From positions 62,001-126,000 of the forward strand of contig NZ_JASSZH010000020.1 of NCBI RefSeq assembly GCF_030271165.1: DNA of 64,000 nt, written 5' to 3'. The notes under the pieces were generated by a model. It saw nothing but the letters and a program-made list of their open reading frames with translations, had not been told where the DNA came from and made no database searches. This DNA comes from Psychromicrobium xiongbiense (lineage in GTDB: Bacteria; Actinomycetota; Actinomycetes; Actinomycetales; Micrococcaceae). Every line of letters begins with the position of its first letter. The first letter of the stretch is position 1. Made by a program: the position numbers and the translations under genes. Positions 44,520 through 55,200 of this stretch are shown piece by piece.

Positions 44520-44600
44520 TAGACTATTGACCGCCGGGAGCCGCAGGGCTCCGGCAGCGGCCTGGGCCGCACAACCGCAGCTAACCGGGAGTACAGACAC
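44520..44600 (+). promoter_or_regulatory. secA promoter and structured leader
   Basis: TAGACT at 44520-44525 is a good -10 box. The predicted leader of about 70 bases holds two hairpins: GCCGGGAGCC with GGCTCCGGC (one bulge, loop GCAG) and GCGGCC-TG-GGCCGC (44557-44570). GGGAG follows about nine bases before the GTG start. The structures could tune secA translation. Confidence 0.5.
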
Positions 44601-47423
<2,823 letters not shown>

Positions 47424-47458
47424 CGAGGCTGCCCCAGTGGGGACAGCGTCTGGCACCT

Positions 47459-47935
47459 TCAGATGATCTGTAACTCCATGACGCGCCAGGCATTTGCCCG
47501 TTGCTCCACCCGAAGCGCCACTGCACGGTGGCGAATCCGTTCAGCGATGACGACGCTGAGTTCGTAGACACCGGGTGCGAGCTTGCAGTAGTGAACACTG
47601 CGCAGTTTGAGCGCGTGATGCGGTTTGTCTGCCAGTGGTGGGCGGGCGGTTCGCAAGGCTCGCTGCGTCAGGTTTAGCCTGATCTCCAGATTCCGCAGGG
47701 GTTTGGAGTCCAGGTACGGGCGCACTTGCGAGACCGGGCGAACTCCGGCGAGTACTTCAAGGGCGGCCTGGGCCACCGTGGCGGCGAACTGGCGCACCTT
47801 GCGGGCCTCTGAAGCGGCAAGGTCAACGACCTCGCCCTGGGGCTGTTCACGAGCGGATTCTGCTGAATTTCCAGCCACCCGCAGTCGCCGGGGTTCCGGT
47901 CCTGAGGATGATTCTTCAGCGGTGACGGCGGACAT
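47459..47935 (-). CDS. Rv3235-family protein
   Basis: The 158-residue protein resembles the actinobacterial Rv3235-type family encoded near secA. Its core is RQFAATVAQAALEVLAGVRPVSQVRPYLDSKPLRNLEIRLNL, followed by LKLRSVHYCKLAPGVYELSVVIAERIRHRAVALRVEQRANAWRVMELQI, a predicted beta-sheet. Function unknown. AGGAGG precedes the ATG. It is convergent with secA. Confidence 0.78.
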   Translation of the reverse strand: MSAVTAEESSSGPEPRRLRVAGNSAESAREQPQGEVVDLAASEARKVRQFAATVAQAALEVLAGVRPVSQVRPYLDSKPLRNLEIRLNLTQRALRTARPPLADKPHHALKLRSVHYCKLAPGVYELSVVIAERIRHRAVALRVEQRANAWRVMELQII

Positions 47936-47981
47936 GATGCCTCCTGGTGTGAGATGGGTTGAGGTGGATGCACAGCGTTCA

Positions 47982-48905
47982 TCAGCGTGCAGGTGGGGCG
48001 AGGAGAATTTGTCCGGGTTGGATCAGATGGGCGTCCTCGCCGATCACTGATCGGTTGAGCGCATACCAGAGCGGCCATGCCCGGGCGATTTCGGCATCGT
48101 CCGCCAGTGGACCCAGCGCCCGGGCCGCGATGGACCAGAGCGAGTCGCCGGGACGCACCACATGGCTCTGCTCTGCGCCGATGACGGGGCGCTGTGGGGC
48201 AGGCGCCAGGAGACCTGGTGTGGTAGCAGGGGCTGAAGGCTGCCAGAGCGGGCTGGCTCCCACGGCTGGGTTGGTGTCCGCTTTCGGGGGTGTGGACGGC
48301 GATGCCGGCCGGGCAGGGGACGATGCTTCGCCGGGACTTGGCTTCCAGCTGGGACTGGGATTCGCTTGCGGAGCGAGATGCCAGCTGGGATCTGTCCCTC
48401 CACTGGGGCTCGGTTTCCACAGGGGATAGCTCGAGGAGTCGCTGGAACTGGCGGTCCAGGCGGGAGAGGTGGGTGCCGCGAGAGTCGGAATGCCGGCCTG
48501 TGCGCTGGGCGCCAAAGCCAGCTGAAGGCCGACGAGCACGGCAACGGTACGTTGCATGGAGGTCGGCGCTATCCGTACAACCCTGGGACTCCGGCCCGGA
48601 TGACGCTTCGCGGCAATCGCCCAACTGAGCGAGACAATCAGGGACAGCACCCACCAGAGTGTGACGGCGAGTCCACTCACGATGGCGATCGCCGCGACGA
48701 CGTCAGCCAGCTCGAGTGTGTTCCAGAGATTCGTGCGCCCAAACCTGGGCATCGTCACCGAGCCACAGAACAGGAGAGCGGCACCCAGCAGCAGGATGCT
48801 CAGGGTCATGCCCAGATCGGCAGCAAAGTGTTGCCGGGCTGTTCCCCGGGCATGTTCGATAGCTTTCCTTCGATTTGATGCTGTTTGAACGTGTTTGATG
48901 TTCAT
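47982..48905 (-). CDS. LysM domain membrane protein
   Basis: The 307-residue protein has two N-terminal helices (MTLSILLLGAALLFCGSVTM and VVAAIAIVSGLAVTLWWVLSLIVSLSW), a third near residue 125, a long Ser/Pro/Trp-rich linker and a C-terminal LysM domain (HVVRPGDSLWSIAARALGP ... DAHLIQPGQILLAPP). The LysM part should face the cell wall and bind peptidoglycan. Codon use is A+T-richer at the very start. It is divergent from a leaderless unknown gene. Confidence 0.85.
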   Translation of the reverse strand: MNIKHVQTASNRRKAIEHARGTARQHFAADLGMTLSILLLGAALLFCGSVTMPRFGRTNLWNTLELADVVAAIAIVSGLAVTLWWVLSLIVSLSWAIAAKRHPGRSPRVVRIAPTSMQRTVAVLVGLQLALAPSAQAGIPTLAAPTSPAWTASSSDSSSYPLWKPSPSGGTDPSWHLAPQANPSPSWKPSPGEASSPARPASPSTPPKADTNPAVGASPLWQPSAPATTPGLLAPAPQRPVIGAEQSHVVRPGDSLWSIAARALGPLADDAEIARAWPLWYALNRSVIGEDAHLIQPGQILLAPPAR

Positions 48906-48974
48906 AAAGCTAAGTGAAGCACCATAGATTCTATTTGTCTATGTTTAGTTGTATTTGATCTGATTTTTTGTGGG

Positions 48975-49003
48975 TTGACCCGATCTGCTGTGCGCCCTAC
49001 TCT
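48975..49003 (+). promoter_or_regulatory. Promoter for the 49.0 kb gene, leaderless
   Basis: TTGACC (48975-48980) and TACTCT (48998-49003) are separated by 17 bases, and the ATG begins six bases after the -10 box. The start codon should therefore be at or within a base of the transcription start. Confidence 0.75.
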
Positions 49004-49009
49004 GTGCTG

Positions 49010-49591
49010 ATGCGATGGGAAGCACTTTTTGCCGATATGGAGGCGCAGGTTGATGCCGCGCGAATTCTGGACTGGGAGGCGGAAGTTGCCGAGCGGGCAC
49101 GCGCGGAGGCGGCGTCGGTGACCTTGCTGGATCGCCTGCGTGGCGCGGTAGGCGACCGGCTCGAGCTCCGTTTCGGTGGAGCGGCTGGCGCGAGTTCTGC
49201 AGGTAGTGCCGCCCTGGCTGGGGTGTTGCATCTGGTGGGAGACGACTGGCTCATGCTGCGGGTGGACCAGCGCTCAGCCGTCGTCCCGCTGAATGCTGTG
49301 CTCAGTGTGGAAGGGCTTGGCCGGACGGCCATCCGCCCATCGGGTGCGATTCGGCGCAGCCTTGCCTCGATCCTGCGCCTTCTGGCCCGGGATCGTTCCG
49401 TGGTGACGTTCCAGCTAGGTGGGTCGGTGCCGGAGAGATTCACCGCAGTCATTGACGGTGTGGGGTCGGATCACTGTGATGTAGCCGTGCTGCGTGATGG
49501 CGAACTGCGGCGGGAGGGGCATATCGTGACCCGGCGCACGGTGCCGTTTTCCGGCATCCAGACGCTTCTTTCGCCTCCTCGCGAGGCGTAG
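49010..49591 (+). CDS. Hypothetical protein, leaderless
   Basis: I do not recognise this 193-residue protein. The N-terminal 60 residues are helical and charged (WEALFADMEAQVDAARILDWEAEVAERARAEAAS), followed by a beta-rich region containing LAGVLHLVGDDWLMLRVDQRSAVVPLNAVLSVEGLG and a later SVVTFQLGGSVPERFTAVIDGVGSDHCDVAV. This could be an Sm-like or SH3-like small-barrel fold. The ATG was chosen because it begins six bases after a strong promoter. It converges with the HTH gene, with six bases between. Confidence 0.7.
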   Translation: MRWEALFADMEAQVDAARILDWEAEVAERARAEAASVTLLDRLRGAVGDRLELRFGGAAGASSAGSAALAGVLHLVGDDWLMLRVDQRSAVVPLNAVLSVEGLGRTAIRPSGAIRRSLASILRLLARDRSVVTFQLGGSVPERFTAVIDGVGSDHCDVAVLRDGELRREGHIVTRRTVPFSGIQTLLSPPREA

Positions 49592-49597
49592 CTCCGA

Positions 49598-49831
49598 TCA
49601 GTGCGTGGCGGGGTCCCTGTTCTGTGCTGCCTGATGCTGTGCCACCAGCCGCTGTGTATCTGCATACCGATCCTGGATGTACTGCTCCAGCATGGTCTCT
49701 TCGACGCGCCATTGGCCGCGTCCACCCACCTGAATCGCCGGGAGCTCGCCGCTGCGCACCAGAGCATACGCCGCAGGGGAGGAGATCTGCAGTTGCTCGG
49801 AGACGTCGGCGAGGGTCAGGAATCGAGGCAT
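49598..49831 (-). CDS. Small excisionase/MerR-like HTH protein
   Basis: The 77-residue protein is a single helix-turn-helix domain of the excisionase/helix_turn_helix-17 type: LTLADVSEQLQISSPAAYALVRSGELPAIQVGGRGQWRVEETMLEQYI. Proteins of this kind bind short operator repeats and are often development or stress regulators in actinobacteria, but none can be named here. The divergent interval upstream contains a TACTCA/TGAGTA palindrome that it may bind. Confidence 0.82.
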   Translation of the reverse strand: MPRFLTLADVSEQLQISSPAAYALVRSGELPAIQVGGRGQWRVEETMLEQYIQDRYADTQRLVAQHQAAQNRDPATH

Positions 49832-49852
49832 GGTCTTATTTTGTCACTTTTG

Positions 49853-49887
49853 TACTCACTTGAGTAGCTTTGACCAAGTTATCCACA
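49853..49887. promoter_or_regulatory. Palindrome and consensus DnaA box in divergent region
   Basis: TACTCA-CT-TGAGTA (49853-49866) is a perfect palindrome 22 bases before the HTH start. TTATCCACA at 49879-49887 matches the DnaA box consensus exactly. A single box is not an origin but could link expression to DnaA. The following 165 bases to the SAF gene show no other clear element. Confidence 0.5.
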
Positions 49888-50052
49888 AGTGGTCCGGCAA
49901 CACTTAATTATTCAGACGTGTGGCCTTATCCTGATGTCGGAGATTCGACGCATAGTCGTTTCACAGGGTCGGTGTGATGCTGGCTCTGCTCTTGGATGGA
50001 GTGCGGGGACTTTCTGGGAAGCCCCTGCACTGATGGCGCAAAGGATGCAGGC

Positions 50053-50712
50053 ATGACGATCGGTGCAAACCCGGCTAACCGGCTGAAGCGGCCTTCGTGG
50101 AAGGACCCACGGTTGCTGATCGGTCTTCTGCTGGTTCTGGCCTCGGTGGCGGGCGTCGTCGCCCTGGTAGGCAACGTGGACCGTACCGTCAGCGTGTACG
50201 CCGCCGCCCAGGACATCGGCGTCGGGCAGAAGCTCGATCAAAGCGTATTGCTCAAGGTCAAGGTGCAACTCGGCGATCTCCAGGGTTCGTACCTGTTGAG
50301 TGCCGAGGATGTTCCCACCGACTCTGTCGCCGTGCAGGCGATTCGTCAGGGGCAACTGGTCGCTAGGGACAGCGTGGGCCAGACGGATGCGCTCCACCGC
50401 AAGCCGGTGGCGCTGAAACTGGAAACCCCACTGCCCACCGGGGTCCGTAAGGGCAGCCTGGTGGACGTCTGGGTGCTTGGACCGGATGCTAAAGCGGGTA
50501 GCCCGGCCGGATCTGCCTCCTCAGAGTCGAAGAAGATGCTCAATGCTGCGGAAATCAGCGAGATCAAGGCGGCGGGGAGTGGCCTCGGGGCGGACTCCAG
50601 CACCACGATCTATGTCCTCGTGCCTGAACAACAGCTACCCCAGATCCTGACGGCGCTCGCCAGCAAGGCAACCATTTCCGTGGTCTGGAATCCGGCGGGC
50701 GCACGCGGATGA
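50053..50712 (+). CDS. SAF-domain protein, CpaB/RcpC-like
   Basis: The 219-residue protein has an N-terminal helix (LLIGLLLVLASVAGVVALVG) and an extracytoplasmic SAF domain: VYAAAQDIGVGQKLDQSVLLKVKVQLG ... AVQAIRQGQLVARDSVGQ. SAF proteins of this shape are periplasmic components of Flp/Tad pilus assembly. AAGGA precedes the ATG. It overlaps the CpaE-like gene by four bases, a common pairing at tad loci, but no pilin or TadA ATPase follows here. Confidence 0.75.
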   Translation: MTIGANPANRLKRPSWKDPRLLIGLLLVLASVAGVVALVGNVDRTVSVYAAAQDIGVGQKLDQSVLLKVKVQLGDLQGSYLLSAEDVPTDSVAVQAIRQGQLVARDSVGQTDALHRKPVALKLETPLPTGVRKGSLVDVWVLGPDAKAGSPAGSASSESKKMLNAAEISEIKAAGSGLGADSSTTIYVLVPEQQLPQILTALASKATISVVWNPAGARG

Positions 50713-52151
50713 CCATTCCAGTGGTGACCGTCGGCGAGGCCATCGCTCCGATGGTCGGTGGCCTGGAACGACTGCATGGGCCCGTGACTGTGGTGCGCCG
50801 TTGCGCCGATCTGGCGGAGGCGGTGGCGGCCTGCCAGAGCGGCCTGGCCCAGGCTGCCGTGATCGCAGATGGCGTGGAAGACCTGACAGCGACGCTGCTG
50901 GAACAGCTGGCCACGCTGGGTGTCAGTCTGTTGGTGATGACCGATGACGTCCAGCAGGCGAAGCGGGTCACCTCGCTGGGCGCGGTGGTTATCGCCTGCG
51001 AGGCTAGGGCCGAGGAGTTGGCGGCGAGCATCAGCGACACGGTCTCCCACAGAAACTTTGCGGCCGCGAACTCTGAACGCCGGGACCTCGCGGGACCGCA
51101 CGGCGCGGCCTGGGGGCATGCTGATGTCAGGACAGCGCAGCTCCCGGCGTACCCGCAGGCCGGTCCGCAGGTTCACCGACCGCTTGACGCCCCGGCCGGC
51201 TCGGGAGGGGGCGGCGCTCTGGAGCCCGCGCAGGGTCGCGTCATCGCGGTCTGGGGACCGATCGGTTCGCCCGGTCGCACCACGGTCGCGGTCAACCTGG
51301 CAGCTGAGCTGGCGGCCACGGGTCGTAGGGTGATGGTGGTGGATGCCGACAGCTATGGAGCCAGTGTGGCCGGCACACTCGGCCTGCTCGATGAAACTGC
51401 AGGAATTGCGCAGGCCTGTCGGCTGGCTGATCAAGGTGTCCTGGCGCCGGATACGCTGGCCCGGATTGCGCCCGAGGTGATGTTCCGGGGCGGAAGTTTC
51501 CGGGTGCTCACGGGATTGACCCGGATGGATCGCTGGCCTGAACTGCGCTCTGCAGCCCTGACTGAGGTGGTTGAACAGGCCAGGCAGCTCTGCCGTCATG
51601 TGGTGATCGACTGCGGTTTTTCACTCGAAAATGATGAAGAACTCAGCTATGACACGATGGCGCCGCGCCGCAACGCCGCCACTCTCACCGTACTGAATGC
51701 GGCAGATCAGATTGTGGCTGTCGCTGGCGCGGACAGCATCGGAATTCCGCGGATGATCAGAGCCCTGAATGAGCTCGATCAACTCTTTCCAGCGCACCAG
51801 GTCAGTGTGGTGGTCAACAAGCTTCGCACCGGATCCGTGGGGAGTTCACCGGAGTCGGCGCTGCGCGAGGCCTGGGCCCGTTTCGGCCCGCAGCGGGACA
51901 TCGTCCACTTCCTGCCCTGGGATCCGGCCTCCATGGACAGAGCCTTGCTCAGCGGTCAGGTCCTGCTGGAGGCTGCGGCGGATGCTCCGTTGAGACAGGC
52001 ACTTCTCCGACTGGCGGCGGAGGTTTCGGGTGCCGGTACTTCCGGTGCGAAAACAGCCGCCGATACCGGGCGCCTTGCCTCCGCCGGGCGAGGTCGCCGA
52101 CGGCAGCAGCGACAACTCGTCAAGGCCGTTGGGCAGATCAACAAAAAATAA
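50709..52151 (+). CDS. CpaE/MinD-like P-loop protein with degenerate Walker A
   Basis: The 480-residue protein has an N-terminal receiver-like region, a Gly/Pro-rich linker, and a C-terminal MinD/ParA-type domain beginning VIAVWGPIGSPGRTTVAVNLAAELAATGRRVMVVDADSYG. The Walker A lysine that precedes the threonine is replaced by arginine (PGRTT), and the signature lysine is missing, which is seen in some actinobacterial relatives. It probably positions a membrane machine rather than acting as a normal switch ATPase. The tail is strongly basic. Coupled to the SAF gene. Confidence 0.75.
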   Translation: MTIPVVTVGEAIAPMVGGLERLHGPVTVVRRCADLAEAVAACQSGLAQAAVIADGVEDLTATLLEQLATLGVSLLVMTDDVQQAKRVTSLGAVVIACEARAEELAASISDTVSHRNFAAANSERRDLAGPHGAAWGHADVRTAQLPAYPQAGPQVHRPLDAPAGSGGGGALEPAQGRVIAVWGPIGSPGRTTVAVNLAAELAATGRRVMVVDADSYGASVAGTLGLLDETAGIAQACRLADQGVLAPDTLARIAPEVMFRGGSFRVLTGLTRMDRWPELRSAALTEVVEQARQLCRHVVIDCGFSLENDEELSYDTMAPRRNAATLTVLNAADQIVAVAGADSIGIPRMIRALNELDQLFPAHQVSVVVNKLRTGSVGSSPESALREAWARFGPQRDIVHFLPWDPASMDRALLSGQVLLEAAADAPLRQALLRLAAEVSGAGTSGAKTAADTGRLASAGRGRRRQQRQLVKAVGQINKK

Positions 52152-52253
52152 GAATTTTGTAGGTCATATGCCCATCAATCGGCTGGGCGTTCACGGACTA
52201 CAGTGAAGAGGGCTGCAATGACGCGGCTGACTACCACCTATGGAGGCGTTGAC

Positions 52254-55200
52254 ATGTCCACAGGGTCCGGCGAGGCCGCATCGAGTTCCACCCCGAGTTC
52301 GGAGAGCACCGTTCCGTCGGAAACGAGGTTGAGCCCCGAGGCGAATGCACGCTTCCGTGATGAGTACTACGCACAGGTGGCCCAGGACGAATTTGCCCAC
52401 TTCGATCCGCAGACACTGGACCGTCGCGCTGCTACACATCGGCAACTGGCTGCGCGGCGCCTGCCGCACACTGCGATGGTCTCGGTAGTGGAAGATCAGC
52501 TCCCCGATGCCAGCGGCAGCGGAGTCTCGCTGGCCAGCATGGTCTACGTCGTCACGGACGATATGCCCTTCCTGGTCGACTCGGTCACCGCCGAAATCGT
52601 GCGTCAGTACGGGGCGATCAATCTGGTGGTCCATCCGGTGTTTGTGGTTCGACGGGACCAGGACGGTGCTCTGGAACAGGTCATTCCCGTGCCGTCCCAG
52701 GGCGGAATGGCGAGCGGTGACACTGCGGCGCTGCCTGACCTGGCCGCCGTCCTGCCCCAGGCTGGAGGCTCGGCGGCCCTGGAGTCCTGGATCGCCATCG
52801 AACTGGCACCGTTGGGCCTGGAACGCCGGGAGCAGCTCGCCACCGGTCTGACGAATGTGCTTGCCGATGTGCGTGCTGCAGTGGATGACTGGCGGTCCAT
52901 GCGGCAGATGGCGCTGGAGTGCGCAGCGAGCCTGGAACAGGCGCCGGGCCGGGACCAGATTGCCGAGCTGGGCGAAGCCCAGGAGCTGCTGCGCTGGATG
53001 GAAGCGGGCAACTTCACCTTCCTGGGGTACCGCGAGTATGAGCTGATCAGTGATCAGGGCCAGGACGCCTTGGTCACCAAGCAAGGCAGTGGACTCGGTG
53101 TGCTGCACCAGAGCCGGGCGGAGGCGGCCGCGACCGCCAAGCAGGTGCATCGACTGACCGAGGCGGGGCGTCGCAAGGCCCGGGAGCGTCAGGCTCTGGT
53201 GATCACGAAAGCGAACTCCCGCTCCACAGTGCACCGCAGTGGGTACCTTGACTATGTGGGCGTCAAGTCCTTTGACGCCCAGGGCAATGTGACCGGGGAG
53301 CGGCGATTCATCGGCCTCTTCGCCTCTACTGCCTATAACTCCTCGGTTCGCGACATTCCGGTGGTGCGCCAGAAAGTACGTGCGGTTCAGGACCATTTTG
53401 GCTTTCCCGCCGATTCGCATTCGGGCAAGGATCTCTTCGCAGTTCTGGAGTCCTACCCACGCGATGAGATGTTCCAGATCGCTGTGCCGGATCTGATCGC
53501 CATCGCTGATGGGATCCTGCGGCTTCAGGAACGGCGGCGGACCAGGCTGTTCCTGCGTCCGGACATCTATGGACGGTTCATGTCCGCACTGGTCTACATT
53601 CCCCGGGATCGTTACACCACTGCTGTCCGGCTACGGATCGAGGCGGAGCTGCGGGAGACCTTCCAGGCGGAGACTATCGACTTTGAGGCGCGAATGAGCG
53701 ACTCTGCGCTGGCGCGATTGTTCTTCCGCATTCGGCTGCCCCGGGAGACCCAGGGCCACGACCGTAGCCCTGCTGAGCTGGAAGCGCTCAGCCAGGAACT
53801 GGAGCATCGACTGGTCCGGGCTGCCCGCTCCTGGGCCGAAGGGCTCTCGGAAGCGCTGCAGAACAGTTATGCTCTCGAGGTCGCACTGCCGTTGGTCCGC
53901 CTGTGGGCGGATGCCTTCCCTGCCGGGTACCGGGTGGACTTCGAAGTGGAGGAGGCCGTGCTCGATGTCGAACGCTTTGAAGCCTACGAAGCACGGCTGC
54001 GTCTGGCCCGCCGGCAGCACGAGACATTGCAGGATGCCGCAGGCCTGGACCAGGTTCACGAGGACGATGCGGTGGACTGCAGGCCCGAGGTAGCGGTCTA
54101 TCTGCCAGCAGACGTCCAGGACCTCGAGGAAGACGCCCGGCTTAAGTTGTATCTGACCAAGCCGCGCAGTCTGAGTCAGATTCTGCCGCTGCTGCACAAT
54201 CTGGGCCTCCTTGTGCTGGACGAGCGACCTTTCGAAATCACGACAGCGGATGGTCGGGATTTCTTCCTGTACGACCTGGGTCTCAAATATCCGGCGGGAG
54301 TGGATCCGCTGGGCACTGCGGAGTTGTTGCGGGACGCTTTTGGTGCGGCGATGCAGGGAGAGAGCGAATCCGACTCCTTTGACCGGCTGGTGCTCCAGGA
54401 ACAGTTGTCGTGGCGTCGGGTTTCTGTGCTGCGTAGCTATGCCAAATATCTGCGCCAGTGCGGCAACACCAGTTCCTACGATTTCTTTGCTGATGCCCTG
54501 GTGGCCAATCGGGCCGTGGCGACGTCACTGGTGGAGCTGTTCGAGGCCAGCTTCGACCCGGAATTGGCGGATCCAGCCCGTGAAGCCCGGCTCGCGCAGG
54601 TTCACCATTCGCTGGACGCCGGCCTGGAGCAGGTGCCGACCCTGGATGCAGACCGTGCCCTGCGCGCGCTGGCCAATGCGATCGAAGCGACCCTGAGGAC
54701 CAACTACTTCCAGGGCAAGGGCTATCTGTCCTTCAAGCTTGATCCGCGGAGTCTGGAAAACCTTCCGTTGCCCCGTCCGCATGCGGAAATCTGGGTCTAC
54801 TCACCACGGGTGGAGGGTGTACATCTGCGCTTCGGCCCGATTGCCCGCGGCGGCTTGCGCTGGTCGGACCGGCGGGAGGATTTCCGGACCGAGATCCTGG
54901 GGCTGGTGAAGGCGCAGACGGTCAAGAATGCGGTAATTGTGCCCACCGGTGCCAAAGGCGGCTTCTACGCCAAGCGACTGCCCGATCCGGCCGTGGACCG
55001 GGCAGCTTGGATGGCCGAGGGCATCGCGAGCTACCAGGTGTTCATCCGCGGTCTGCTCGATCTGACGGACAACCTCGTGAACGGGCAGACCGCTCCACCG
55101 GAGCGGGTGGTGCGCCGCGATGGCGATGACAGCTACCTGGTCGTGGCTGCGGACAAGGGGACCGCCTCGTTTTCTGATATCGCGAACTCGATTTCGGCGG

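Noticed and set aside
49879..49887. Replication origin suggested by a perfect DnaA box
   Set aside because: Only one box is present, with no cluster, no A+T-rich unwinding region and no dnaA/dnaN genes nearby.
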